A stretch of DNA of 64,000 bases from Neelides folsomi (GCA_034687125.1 JAQGBZ010000202.1:51233-115232), one strand, 5' to 3'; positions 38,171 through 50,825 are shown, counted from the stretch's first letter. Numbers and translations: made by a program. The notes: generated by a model from the sequence alone, not told the origin.

Positions 38171-41100
38171 TCAAGTTAAAAACAAAGAAGTGAAATTTGC
38201 AGGGAGTAATGCTATTAGTCCGTTTTTATAACCAATTACAATGTGTTCACCCGTTGGAGACCAAGCCACCTTTGAAAAATCATTAAAATCAATTCCAAAT
38301 CCAATTTATTTTACATTTAAATAATTATATCATATTTTAGCATACCTTATTTACTCGCACATAATGAAAAAATCTTGCGAATGATTTTAAATAATCCTGA
38401 TCTGGCACAGAAACGCTCGCATGATGTGTCTGCAAAAATATAAATTCAACATTAAAACAAACCATCATTAAGCAAGTTCCAATACAATCAAGTATTACTC
38501 GTTCTTGTTGAAATGTAATTTCGATCCTTGGTTCTTCTTCAAATAAATCAATTGTTGCTTCTGGATCCAACAAGAGCTTATTGTTTAATTGGGTATAACT
38601 GCTTTTGTCCAAACTGACTTCAGAAATGTTGACCTTGAAATAAATGTTAAATTGTTAATGAGGTTGTGAAGGTATACTTAAACTATAAAAAGAGTTATTG
38701 ACAAACATACAATATTCCTTTTTCTTTTGTTTCTTTCAAAATCACAGTCTCTCCAAAATTGATCATAGTAAGAGACATTCACTTTCCCGGTTTCCATTCC
38801 TTGTAAGGTCATTCCCTCAAAAAAGTCCAAACACTGGAGTATTTAGAAATTAAAAAGATATTTACTGCCAATTTAGAATTTTTATAAAACAAAAACAAAT
38901 AATTAACAACATATTATATTATGTATTACCGTTATGTTAAAATATTCGAGAGCATTTGGTCGACCGTTTTTACTCCCAACTTGAAAATATCTCGTATAAT
39001 TGTGCAACGAACTCATGTTACTAAAAATAAAATATTAGGTTATTGAAATCCAAAAGTTAAACTTTGAAAATCTTAATTATGAAAATAATATCTAGTAATT
39101 AAGTTAAAGTTTAAAAAAAACTTTTATACCCCATTGCAATATCAACAGAAATGGCATAGTGAATCCATCCTCTTATCCAACGAGAAGCAAGAACTCTTCC
39201 CACTTTCTTTTTTTCAATCTCTGTTCTCAAATCGACATCCCAAAATCGAACAATTCCATCGAAAGAAGTCGTTAAAAGATATCTGCAACAACTTGGATCA
39301 AAATGAACCCCAACTACGGGCATCACATGAGCTGACAGAGTCCAAAATGGCAAAAATGTCAAAATGCGTTCAATTTGAGCATCAAAAGTTTCTTTCCTTA
39401 AAAGACTTGAATTTGTAAACAAGTCAAAAATTGCTACAATTCCTGTCCCATATCCAACAACTAGAAATCTACAAAAACATTCATTTAAAAAAAATTAGGT
39501 AATTAAATGTTTAATAATTATTAAAAATTCGATTTACTTGTTATTTTCGTGCCAATCAAGCCTCGTGCATTGACCCACTTCTGGGTAAATATCTTCATCG
39601 ATTCTTAACACAATTTCAGGTTGCTTTTGGTGAATGGAGTAACTAATTGGAATTAAAATTAAATTGAAATTAAAAACATCACAATTTCAATAAATGTTTA
39701 ATGACAAATTAAATATATTGACTCACTCAGAACTTTTGTAACACTTTGACCACGAATTCAACGTTTTATTGCCAATTGATATAATTCGGCAAGTTGAATC
39801 TTCACATGCAATGGCAAGATATCCAATTCGAGTCATACTGTCCAAATTACCATGTTCTGGGAAAAAGAGCGATGATACAGTGTCACAAGCAATTGGCCAA
39901 AAATTCCCCCAACACATATCATTGATATAACCAACGTCGAGTCCAATTAAAAACTTGAGAGCTAAAGCAGAAAATGTATTTTCTTCGATTGAAGGCTGTT
40001 GATAATTTTCATAGATTTGAATGACTGTTTTCCTATTCCCAGCTTTGATACAATTCGGTTCTTCTTTCAATTCCTTGTAGGTTGCGACTGCAAGCCATTT
40101 TCCACTTGGATGCCAAGCTAATGCAGAAATTGGACCTCCAGTAAAAGCCATCGTATTCGGATTCGAACCATCAGTCAATTCAGAATCAAATAAACTCAAT
40201 CGATGAAATTCGGAAGATTGGAACAGTTTGGGTTTAGCCTTCCCAATTCTCACTTTTGTCCTATAACTCACAGATTGCTTCATTTGAGGGAGATATTCTT
40301 TGCAGATTTGTTTAGGTAAGAGCTTAAATGAATTTTCGTAGAGATCTGGGAAAGGGTCGATTAAATTTCGAATTGGAGTGTCCCAAGCGTTGCCTTCTTC
40401 TTTTAGTCCTTCAATGTATTTGCAAATTTGAGCTCCGATTTCAACTCCCTCGTTGGTCATTTCTGATTGTGAATATATTTCGTCTGGTTCTTCTTTCACT
40501 TCTTCACAAAAAAAGTGGGAAATGTCTGGTTCGTAATCAAACTGAACATCAGCATCTTCTGGTTCCTGTTTCATTTCTGGATCATCATCATCAGCCTTCT
40601 TGCTTTGTTGAATAGTTTGAATGGCCCTATATTAAAACAAACAATTATTTTCGAAGTGATAACATACAATTGTTTTAACTCATTAGATAGGATAATTAAT
40701 TGCTTACTTTATAGCAGACTTTCTTTGAACTTTTTCCAATTCTACAACATTCTGACTTGGTTCACGAACAACGACTTCCTATTTAAAAAACACAAATTAT
40801 CAAATAATTAACAAAGGGTAAATAACAGTAGAGATATTTTATTATTTATTAATATTATAATTAACCGTATGTTCTTTTTTCTTGTGCCAAGGAAGATTTG
40901 ATGAGATGAATTTTCCACCACACACATCGCATTCAACCATAACGGATTCAAGCTCCTATCAAATTAATTATTTTATAAAAAGTATTTACATTTTTGCATA
41001 TCTGAATATTTTGATTACGCTTGATTCTTTTCCACAAGTTTCAAGATGATAGGCAAGACCAAGAGCGCTTTTGTAACGGTGTGCGCATTCATTTCTCGGA

Positions 41101-41697
41101 CAAGTAAAGACGGATATTTTTTTGAATTTAGAGAGTAGTTTGAGTCTTGCATTATAGTACTTATAGTCTTTGATCTAAAGAAAGGAAAGTTTTTGAAACG
41201 AAATATAGCGCAGACTTATAAATACGACAAAGCAATTATTAGCAAAAACAATTAATTGGAATAATTTTTTAGGTATTTCTCTTACTTGTGGGTCATCTGT
41301 AATATTAGCGATATTGTAATGATCTTGAAAATTATGAATTCTGAAAAGTCTGTATGACATTCGTTCATTACAAACATCACACTCAACGACATCCTCATCT
41401 CTTTCATCAACAGGAAATGAAAGGAGGCTTAATGTTTGTTGGACTTTGTCGGTATCGACGTCGGTAATAGGAACAGACTTATTAATTTTCAGCGGTCGTC
41501 CACGTCCTCTTTTACCTCCCCTTCCTCGTGTGGGGGGAGAAACTGGAAGTTCTTTACCTCCTGTTTACAAAATCAAAGCAGATTATTTTTATTTTGATGC
41601 TCAAAATGATGTTTTAAAAATTGTAATATTTATGAAAATATAGTAATGTTAATAATTAATATGTGAATGTCAAAAAAAATTTTTTACCTCTATTCAT
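38171..41697 (-). CDS. GTF3C2: TFIIIC subunit 2 homologue with AT-hook and zinc fingers
   Basis: Thirteen minus-strand exons: 41697-41688, 41560-41286, 41174-41019, 40955-40866, 40778-40708, 40626-39727, 39642-39538, 39468-39130, 39020-38930, 38833-38711, 38633-38499, 38429-38346, 38269-38171; 825 residues, every join in frame. N-terminus: AT-hook (KRGRGRPLK, residues 20-28), then three Cys/His modules (CDVC at 64-67; CPRNEC; CDVCGG...HKKKEH), then an acidic linker. The rest is a WD40-like propeller: FTGGPISALAWHPSG, YINDMCW, GYLAIACEDSTCRI, YLLTTSFDGIVRFWDV, VAWSPTGEHIVIGY. These align from memory with human GTF3C2 (FTGGPLWALDW, LLALACSDGKVLLF, FLVSAGSDRKIKFWDL). TFIIIC binds the tRNA B-box and recruits TFIIIB for RNA polymerase III. 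The 10-nt first coding exon is supported only by splice consensus and phase. Confidence 0.88.
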
Positions 41698-42006
41698 TTT
41701 AAATGATCAGCAAAATCTTCTAGGGTTGTTATTAAATATTATAGAATTTTAATTAATTTTAATTAACAGAGACATAACTGTGAATGTGGATAAAGAGAAT
41801 CGTAATTAATTTTTATTCTCATTTTTTGCCTCATAAAATTTCAAATCTCTTCTGATGCTTTTGGGATATAAAAGTAGACATCTTTCTAAAAGCTGCACTT
41901 TTTAGCTCGCAGTAGAAAAATTCCATTGAGCGACTTTCACATTTCGATATCGAATATTAAATCGTTTTAATTTAATCCGAGAAATCGTCGAAATTAAAGA
42001 GTTAAG
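41698..42006. promoter_or_regulatory. Divergent promoter region of GTF3C2 and CIR1
   Basis: 309 bp separate the two start codons, which point away from each other. Both genes encode general nuclear expression factors, so a shared bidirectional promoter is plausible. No TATA or Inr element could be assigned with confidence. Confidence 0.55.
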
Positions 42007-43525
42007 ATGGGGAAAGGGTTTAATAATTACATGTGTAAAAAGTTCTTCCACCCTGCTTCAAGAGATAACTTGAAAAGGGTATGGATGGCCGAGCAAAAGG
42101 CCGAAGCTTATAAAAAGAAACAGGAGGAACTTCGACTCCAATATGAAAAAGAACAAGATCTCTACAATAATAAGTAAAATCAATTTCTTAATACAACTTG
42201 TGGAACAGATTTAAAATATATTATTAAAAGACCTGGATTAATTTAGGTTGTTTCCAGAATATAAGATTTAAACTTTCAATCAATATAATAAGGCATCTAA
42301 TTAATTTACCGTTTTACTACATAAATTCGCAATCTAACAGAATCATTATTTTATTTTCAGAGCTCTGTTGAGTAAAGACAGCAAAGAAAAGCTGAGTGTC
42401 AATTTTCTTTATGAGCCTCCTCCAGGTATGAAGAGGGAAAGAGAAAGAGAAACCGGAGAACCCGAATTCAAGTTCGAATGGCAAAGAAAATTCAATGCTC
42501 CACGTGAAGAGTAATAATTGATAATAAATTATTATTAGCATAAAAATTATAATCATTTTTCAGCTAAATCAAATCAAATTACTGATCCAATTATTTTTTG
42601 TAGTTACTGCAAAGGAAACGAGGAAATCCGAGATCAACCTTTTGGGATTCAAGTTAGGAACGTGAGATGTATAAAATGCCACAAATGGGGTCATGTCAAT
42701 ACAGGTTCAATTTGTTCTCATTTTTATAAATATTAAAAAAAATTAAAAAAACTCAGTTAGATATGTTATAATGTGATTTTAAATTTAAATAGATCGAGAG
42801 TGTACCTTGTATGGTCAAGCTGGAGAAATAAATGATGTGGAAATGGATCCTTTGCTTCTCATGCACAAAATGCGTGAAGAGGGTCTTGCTATGAAACAAA
42901 GTGTATTGGGTGTAAGGCAAAATGCACCTGGTGCCAATCAGGTTAGTAATTTTCATTAAAACATTTCTTTAATCTTCAATATCACGAAAAGAGATATAAC
43001 TAAAAAGCCAATATCAATAAGTTGAACAATATTCAATTTTAATAGGAATTGCTCGAAGAAGAAGGAGAAAGCAGTAAGGCGAAAAATGAAGTTCCGACTG
43101 AGGAAGACGAAGCTGCATTCCTTAAGAGTTTAACGACGAAGCAGAAGAAGAAACTCTTAAAGTAAGAATTTTATATTTTAAATCTTAATAAGATGATAAG
43201 TAAATCCTTTAATAATTTTTTTGTTTCAAACAGAAAACTTGAGAAGATGGACGAAAAAGAGAAGAGGAAATCCAAGAAGAAGAAAAAGGACAAGGAGATG
43301 AAGTCAAAGTCAAAGAAAGCCGAAAGAAGAGAAAGAGATTCTAAGGAACGAGAGAAGAAGAGGGAAGATGTTCGTTCCAGATCAAGATCCAAAGAAAGAG
43401 ATCGGAAAAGAGTTGAATCTGGGAGAGATAAGCGAAAAGAACATGAACAGAGTAGTCATAAAAGGAAACGATCGTCCTCTCATGAAAAAGATCACGATTC
43501 GCGGAAACATAAAAGATCACATTAA
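42007..43525 (+). CDS. CIR1: CIR1 (CBF1/RBPJ-interacting corepressor)
   Basis: Exons: 42007-42173, 42361-42510, 42604-42704, 42793-42941, 43046-43161, 43234-43525; 324 residues. The N-terminus is the CIR_N signature ([20 protein letters not shown], then [20 protein letters not shown]). Next come [40 protein letters not shown] with a CCHC zinc knuckle (CxxCxxxGHxxxxxxC), the acidic [15 protein letters not shown] block and a Lys/Arg/Ser/Glu-rich tail with RS dipeptides. In vertebrates CIR1 links RBPJ/CBF1 to histone deacetylase complexes in Notch-target repression and is also tied to splicing. It should be nuclear. The protein is shorter than human CIR1 (about 450 aa) because of a shorter RS-type tail. 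AATAAA at 43753-43758 is the probable poly(A) signal. Confidence 0.95.
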
Positions 43526-46252
43526 GTATTACTTTTAACATTATTGACTTCACCAATTTTATTTTCATTGATATTTTATTATCATAAATCAATTCAATTA
43601 CATATTATTAACTAAATTGTCGCTTCGATTTATTTATACCTTATGTTAATGCTATTTTACGATGAAATATTGTAAAAAGTTTATCATACATATTACAATA
43701 TTACCTAATTATATACTTGTGAATATTTTGTTGTATAATTTCGTGATTATAAAATAAATATACTCACGATCTATTATGAAATATGAATGTATTTTATCTT
43801 CTTATGGCTTGTATTCATCCCAGTTATGTTCATTTAAAAATCAAAAATACGAATTTCATGTTGGATTTATTTGAACTCTTGAATATCAATATTCATAAAA
43901 AGATTTTAATTTTTTAATCTCCCTACTTTAAATGAGATAAATTAAACATTAAAATTATAATAAAAATCAACAACCTAACCAAAATACAATTTTCTGGAAT
44001 TCTGTTATGGTCAACGTAGTTTTTAGTCTATTTCCAATTAAAACATAAAATTGTAAGTTGAGCTTAAATTTTTTTTATTAATTATTCCATTAAAACAATG
44101 TCAATTACTCTAAAAAGATAGATTAGAAAATAAAAATTTCAATCGATGTCCAAGAATTCGAATAAAAACATCATTGTATAGACAATTTTTTATTCTTTAG
44201 ACCAATTTTCAGAGTTGAATTTCATGGAAGAATAAACGTTAACAAAATAATAAGGAATAGGTTAATCAAATAACCTTTGTTAACTTTTAAACTTGTAGGG
44301 AGATAAGATTTTTTCCATTAAATCTAAGTAAATCAATATTGCAGAATTCAAAGAAAACTAACTTGTATATACAAAATGTATCAATTTTAATTATTTTGTG
44401 GACTTTCAAAGTTCATTCATTACGTATGAGCCATTAAGCACAAAACTGACTGACGCATCCATTTATTTTGCAATTGGATAATTAAAATTTCAAACGAAAC
44501 TCCTTGATTCCAATTAGTATTCAACTGACATGGTCAATTAGTATATTATTACTTATGATTTGAGTTCGTCAAGTTTAATGAAATGAATTGGGATCACAAC
44601 CTACATTTAAATTTTATTTAGCCTTTTTTTCTAAATTACACCTTTAATTTATTTTGACTTGTAAATTCTAATAATGTTCATATAAAACAATGTCACTTTA
44701 AAATATTGTTATTACCTCTATGCTTAAAAACCCACATCTTAATCAAAACAAAAACTTGTCTATAAAAATGATTTTTTATTATTACATGGGAAAGCAATCC
44801 TTCATACAATGGTCTTGGATGAAAAAACCAGTGTGTTGTTATTGGACGTATCGTTAAATCTTCTCATATGCAAAAAAACTCATTGAACATAGTCGCTGAC
44901 GCGCTTAGTTGATGTACATAATAGTAATAATATACAACTTCAGGGGAGGTATGATTGAGAGGGTTGAGAGGGTTGAGAGGGTTCAAGGAAGAGGACGAGT
45001 CTCATTAGCATTTAGTTCTCGTAATTCTTTTTTGGCAAATGTGGTTGAGGCTCTTTATTTGACCTGTTCTCTACTCCAACTTTTGTTCATTATGTAAAGA
45101 ACCTTAGACGTGTGCAGTTCTCGACTATCTGGACCTAATGTCAACCCACTTGCCTCGTTTGTGATCGTACATTTATCAAGTTACAAGGATAGAAATTTCA
45201 ACAGTTTTTATTTAATCACTTTATTCCCCATCTCGTTATTGACTCTATTAGTACCTATTTACAACTTTTAAATATTTTGTGCTTTAATGTATCACTGCTT
45301 AATGCATTAAATTGTTATTAAATTACATTGTTGCAATATGCAATTTTGAAACATCAGATCCTGAAGATAAACCAAAATATTTATAACTTTTGTGATATGT
45401 GGTTTTTTAAATAATATAAATATCCTAATTTGTTCAACTTTAAATGATACGTTATGTAAGAGTGAAGCTTATTGTAATTCATGACGCGCAAATAAAATCG
45501 CTTCATTAACATTTTAACATAAGTTGTGAGTTTGTGAGATATTTTAACATGTTCGCCAGTCGCCAAATGACTTTTTGGAAATTATAGAGTTAAAAATATA
45601 CCTCAAACTCGATCTTCTACTTTACATTTTTAGTTAGTATAATCTCAATTTTAGAATTCTTAATTGTGATATTGTGAATGCATCTTACCATGTTATTACA
45701 ATATGACTGGGGTTTTATTTTTTATAAAGATTCCTCTCAATATGCAAATCATAAGCACGATATTTTAAACTATTGTTATAATCAGGAATAAAGTAAATAC
45801 CTAGTATACTATACTACATACATACAAATATCTTATGCCTGCGCAATATTGTATTATATAAGTTATATGAAGGTGTATAATTCCACACGTCTTTGATTAT
45901 AGATTACAGTTGCTAAAACATAATAAACATCCTAAACTTATTATACGTGTAATGTAAAACAATTGTCGTCATCATTCTCAAGATTGTACGACATCAAACA
46001 CTAAAAAGTAAGAATCACCAGCTAATAAAAAGAGGAGAAAGTTGATAGACAGAGAGCATTAGAAGGAATGCGTTTCAAAAGATCTGTGCTACCAAACGAG
46101 ATCAAAACTCCGACAACTTTTTAAAAATGTAAGGTGTTTTGCTCCACGTACGTCATCACCGCTCCCCCCATCCCCCTGTTGGCTTCATTTCTTCAAAAGT
46201 GATCTTTTATTTGAATCGAATCTGCTCCAATCGAATTTAATTGAATCGAATA
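43526..46252. other. Intergenic, no gene recognised
   Basis: About 2.7 kb of AT-rich sequence. Only short frames are present. A small tandem repeat of a GGTTGAGA unit (four partial copies) lies at about 44955-44985. The last few hundred bases should carry the GPCR promoter. Confidence 0.5.
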
Positions 46253-47677
46253 ATGGAAACATATTTCAACGACGTTTCGATCGAAAGTTCGGAGGTTTAT
46301 TACAATGTGAATGAACCTTTGTGTCCTGTGAATAAAAGTGAAGTAAGCGACGTGGGATCATATTTTGAATTGTACTTTGAAGGAATTGGCCTTACGAGTA
46401 TTTCGCTCTTTGGAATTTTGGGAAATATTCTCTCGGTCATTGTGTTGTCGAGAAAGAGTATGAGATCTTCTGTATGTTTTTTTCTCCTTGCTCTCTCCAT
46501 ATCAGATTTGCTCTTCCTCTCCATTTCCATGTTACTCTTTGGAATTCCGAAAATTTTGAAATATTTCCCTCTTGCTACTTATGATGAATTTTACACATTC
46601 ATGTGCCCTTATTTATTTCCGCTGGGATATTCATGTAAGTATTTAGTATTTGCTTATGTTTCTTATGTTAGAAGAAGAAATTAAGTAGAATAATGTTTTA
46701 ATCTTTTAATGAATCTCATTTATAAGATTATTGTGTTAAACATGCCTAGAAGTTTAATTATTTATTTGTTTTGCAGTCCAAACTTGTACGGTTTATCTTA
46801 CGGCTGGAGTTACGATCGAACGCTTCATTGCCGTTTGTCGACCGTTACAAGCTCGACATCTTTGCACGTGGAAACGAGCTCAAGTTTTCACCTTCGTCAT
46901 CATCGCTATCTCGTTTGTGTACAATTTCCCTAAATGGTTTGAACTTCAAAGTATTTCGAAGTCCATGAATGAATCTGACACAATGTGCATCAAAAAAGAA
47001 ATTACATATACGAACTTGAGAAATAATGAAAACTATAAATTCTACTATATCAATTTGTCATATTTAATCTTTGTTTATCTCATCCCTTTCTTTGTCATTT
47101 TGATGCTCAATTACTTCATTGTTAAAAGTGTAAGTTATACTTCTACTTATTAAATAATATAAAAATTAATTTTAAGATAAATTAATACTTTGCATCATTC
47201 TTATAATATCAAAAATCAGTGTTCCTTATCATTTACCAGCATTAAAAAATTTTTCATACTACAATAATTACTTTAATAATTTATTATATCATTTTAATTT
47301 TTTTACAGGTTCGACTTTCAAACCAAATGCGATCGAGGATGACAACTAGCGTGAAGGCTGATGATTCATTCTCAATAACGTTATTTGGAGTTGTTGCACT
47401 TTTCCTGATCTGCAATCTTCTAGGATGTGTCCTCAATATAATCGAAAGTTTCACTTCGGAGCAGGGCAATATTTTTGAAATCTTCGTCAGAGTGTCAAAC
47501 TTTCTTATCACTCTCAACTCCTCGGCTAACTGTATTCTGTACACGATCTACGCCAAGCGATTCAGAGAAGAACTCTTCCGACTCCAAAATGACATTATTG
47601 AAAAGCTTAATTGCTTCCACTTGTCAAAACCAAGAAAGTTCTCGTCTACTCAGTCTGTCAGTTTGCCAATTAGTTGA
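46253..47677 (+). CDS. Rhodopsin-class peptide GPCR, FMRFamide-receptor type
   Basis: Exons: 46253-46634, 46777-47129, 47309-47677; 367 residues. The N-terminus has an NKS glycosylation site. TM1 (about 44-66) has Asn58 in ILGNILSVIVL; TM2 (about 75-97) has LALSISDLLFL with Asp85; Cys118 precedes TM3 and should pair with an ECL2 cysteine. The DRY motif is replaced by ERF at 142-144 (TIERFIAVCRPLQARH), a pattern like ERY/ERF in invertebrate FMRFamide and related receptors. TM5 is LIPFFVILMLNYFIV. TM7 carries NSSANCILYTIY in place of NPxxY, also typical of that group. It ends in a short tail with helix 8 (FREELFRLQNDI). The ligand cannot be read from sequence; other RFamide or myosuppressin-like peptides are possible. 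AATAAA at 47870-47875. Confidence 0.9.
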
Positions 47678-48029
47678 ATTATCAAAATTTAAAATCAATT
47701 TATTCTATAAAGATTCTACGCAGGCTTCTATGTTTTATACTCTTGATGTGAATCAATAATTGTGGCATGTATTGGATTCGGATGCTGATAGCGATAGCTG
47801 ATATGAATGATTGGACGATTCCAAATATTTAGCGAATAGATGTTGAATGTACCATTTGAGTCAAAATGAAATAAAAAAATATATTTATGGAGGGAGTGAG
47901 AATTAGAACAATTTCTTTATTCGTCGTTGAGAGCTGGCATGATAAATAGTAGCAATATATGTAATATAGTGTCTGTGATGGACGTGGCTACGGGCTCGGC
48001 GGCTCAAGAGCTCAGGGTTCAAACCCTGG
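47678..48029. other. Convergent 3' ends of the GPCR and PP6 genes
   Basis: GPCR poly(A) signal AATAAA at 47870-47875 and PP6 poly(A) signal (TTTATT at 47916-47921, read on minus) are only about 45 bp apart, so the transcripts nearly meet or overlap. At 48016-48026, just before the PP6 stop codon, GGTTCAAACCC matches the pol III B-box/T-loop consensus on the plus strand and sits in a small hairpin. I could not fold a whole tRNA around it. Confidence 0.55.
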
Positions 48030-49604
48030 CTACAAAAAGTAAGGACTCGCATTGGAGACGGGGATCACACGTTCCGAGTCGGGGACTGCTTGGAATATTT
48101 TGGCATTCGGCCGCTCGCCGTTTCCAGGGAACTCAAGGATAGAAGCGACGTTGCCGCAGCGGTAACAGTAATTCGGGGCAGACCAAACAGTCACGACTTT
48201 GTCGTCGAACAGATACTTGTAACCTAAACAAATCAAATTAATTAAATTAAATTAATTAAGTTGACAATTATGGATTCAATCGGGATTTAATGTGATTCTT
48301 AATTTATAGGATTGGATAACGAATTATGAAAGATAAAAGATAAGAATGAATGAGTTGCCTTCATTGACGAGTTGATGTGCGCGGCAGAGAAGCGTGAGGT
48401 TGTTGATGCTGAGGAAATCCTCAGTGACCTTTGAGCCGAAGAGCCAACCAGCTCCGCGTGGGCTAGTGGCCCAGGTCTCGATCGTCTCTTCAGGGTCTGA
48501 CCAGACCAAATCACAGAAGGCACCCTCGTGGGGAATCTCTTGTCCCCGGTCGATGACGCGGATTTGGTCAAGCGTTATCACTTCTGGAGACAGGCCTCCG
48601 TGGACGCATAAAATTTCTTCATCTATTAACTGGAATACATAATAAACGCGTGATAATATATATTTATAGGAACTCTTATCACCACACACTTTAAACCATC
48701 CATAATATCCATATTAAATAAATAAAGATAAGAGAGTTATTTAAAAAATTATTTAATTCCTTACAGCTGCTATTGTTAAGAGGTCGAACACTTCACAGCA
48801 TATTTTCCACGCGTTTGCATTACCATATTTCGTGAGACATTCATCTGGAATTGAAAGAAAAGCTCATTTAAGAAAATTATCGGGAAAAATCGTCTATGCT
48901 ACGTCTATGCTAAAAAGACTCATCACCATCCATAATATATTTACATAAGTAAACAACATCTTTTTCTAAGCTGTATCATTGAATGACGTTAATAGCTGAT
49001 TTATTGAAATTGAATATGTAAATATTATTAAAAAATAGTTACTGACCATAGAACCCGTAAACTTGAGTGATTTGTCTAGATTCATGGTTTCCGCGTAATA
49101 GGACGATTCTATCAGGCCACCTGGCCTTGAGGGTGAGGAGCCTCGTGAATGTCTCAAGAGAATAATATCCCCGGTCAACGAAGTCACCCATGAAGATGTA
49201 CTTCGTGTCCGGCACTTTCCCTCCCTTCCTGAACAGCTCCTCCAAGTCGTAAAACTATAATTGCGATAAGAGAAAAACATCAATTGCGTCACATTTTAAT
49301 GCCTCACTCCCTCCCTCATATGTCAAGGACAGAGGTTGAAAATACTCACTTGGCCATGGATGTCTCCGCAGATTGTGACGGGACTTGAGACTGGCTGGAT
49401 ATTTGACTCCTCGATGAGAATATCCGAGACGAGGTCGCAGAGTTTCTGAAATGATTGAAATAATTGAGATGAGTATTTATTTGAGGCTTTTGAAGGGAGA
49501 TTGGAGGGAGTAGGGAAAATTGAACTGACTCTGAATTGATTCTCCGGCAAGTATTTGCAGTCCTTCACAGTGGCAACCCACTCGTCTAGGTCCAAGTTAG
49601 TCAT
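48030..49604 (-). CDS. PPP6C: Protein phosphatase 6 catalytic subunit
   Basis: Minus-strand exons: 49604-49530, 49445-49350, 49254-49047, 48844-48765, 48629-48359, 48223-48030; 307 residues (human PPP6C 305). Metal-binding and catalytic motifs are complete: GDIHGQ, GDFVDRG, RGNHE, then [15 protein letters not shown] and [12 protein letters not shown]. The N-terminus LDLDEWV...CKYLPENQ and the C-terminus [12 protein letters not shown] fit PP6; the terminal -YFL is the family's carboxymethylation site. PP6 dephosphorylates Ser/Thr substrates with SAPS-domain and ankyrin subunits, in mitosis (Aurora A) and signalling. The intron after the fifth exon has a GC donor (AAG|GCAACT on the minus strand at about 48358); conserved NEGYKY across the join supports it. 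First-exon ATG gives the expected start. Confidence 0.96.
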
Positions 49605-50199
49605 GTCCCTTTGGGGCCGGGGACATTCGGAGAAACAGGAGGCTCCCGGAGGAGAAGTGATGGAGGAGTCAAGCGGTAGAGGTAGAAAGAGGTGAGATGC
49701 GTTTCTAATTCCCGCCAATCTCCCGCACCCCAAGCAATATTGGTTCAAGATTTAGTAATTTAATTTATACAATTTTTCATATACCCTCAGAGTGAAATAC
49801 TGTGTGAGTGCAGTTCAAGCAAATTCCTTCCCAAAGCCAAAAATGCCACACAATGCAAAATGTAGCAAAATTATAAGATCCGTGTAATTAATTTTTTTAA
49901 ATGAGCTTAAAAATGTTATTTATAATTATTATAGATATTCACATAACCATTCAGTATATCAATATGTAATTATGTAATGCTTTTCAAAAAATGATTGATA
50001 TAATAACTACTACACATATTTTATGCTTTGATGGGAAAATAATAGTTAGGCCTTTTCCAATTGGATAAATTATTATATTTTGTATATTTACTATATAATA
50101 TTTATTTCATGATTACATCTGATTTATCAAAATTCAAAAACGTTAAATTAGAAAAATACCATTTTATCCGATCAAATTAGTTTTTTGTGTAATTAACAA
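49605..50199. other. Intergenic between PP6 and a small minus-strand gene
   Basis: The PP6 promoter should lie in the first part. A minus-strand AATAAA (TTTATT at 50101-50106), about 95 bp past the next gene's stop, is its likely poly(A) signal. The reading frame open upstream of the PP6 start to about 49748 lacks a better start and is probably 5' UTR. Confidence 0.5.
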
Positions 50200-50825
50200 T
50201 TATCTAATATTTGATTCTGAATCGTCGCTGCCTAATTCGTCAACGACCCTGTCGTGATTGAATTCTTGAATAGCGGATGCAAGATTTTGGAGTTTGGGTT
50301 CCGTTTGCGTTACAATTTCTTTAGCCTCTTGACTTTTGTCCTTAAATTCTTTAACTTTTTGATAAAAGGCTTGCGGTGATTCCTCTGCTCCTTGATCTCC
50401 ATCGGCTCCTTTATCTCCCTCATTAGGTTGCTTCTTCAAAGGTGAGATGAATGGCACCTGAAGGTAAGATCCAAACTTTTCGCTTCCTCTCCTAAAACTA
50501 AACTTCCCAGCTTCTTTGTCTTTTGTAGTTTCAATTGGGGAACTTGGGGTACAGCTCAGAGTTTCAGATGCATTAGTTCCAATGCTGGCACTTCTTCCTA
50601 AAGATAATTAAGAATTATAGTATTAGCTAACTAGATAATTTAAAAAACTAAATCTTCATTTAAAAAATTGAATATTGCGCTACCTCGTTTATCAATAATA
50701 TCCGCAAGCTGAATAAGGGGCTCAAAATTTTGAGAATTTTCGATATCTTCAATCATCTCTTCTAAAGTTGGCGGAGACGGATACGAGACATTTGCCTTCT
50801 CCTTGCTTGAGAATAAACTTTTCAT
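50200..50825 (-). CDS. Unrecognised small acidic protein, 179 aa
   Basis: Minus-strand exons 50825-50684 and 50597-50200, joined in phase 1 (CGA G|GA AGA). The protein begins MKSLFSSKEKANVSYPSPP and continues with an acidic helix (LEEMIEDIENSQNFEPL), a Ser/Thr/Pro-rich middle (TLSCTPSSPIETTK), a charged segment, a predicted helix (QAFYQKVKEFKDKSQEAKEI) and an acidic end (ELGSDDSESNIR). No signal peptide or membrane span. I do not recognise the family. Balanced exon phases, a poly(A) signal and helical pattern make a real gene likely. It faces away from Vav, with about 0.9 kb between starts. Confidence 0.72.

Noticed and set aside
47965-48035. Complete tRNA gene around the B-box-like sequence
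   Set aside because: No 5' acceptor stem pairs with GGCTAC, the A-box to B-box spacing is too short, and no anticodon arm can be drawn.
47927-48142. Plus-strand 71-codon ORF between the GPCR and PP6
   Set aside because: It overlaps the antisense of the last PP6 exon and has no supporting features.
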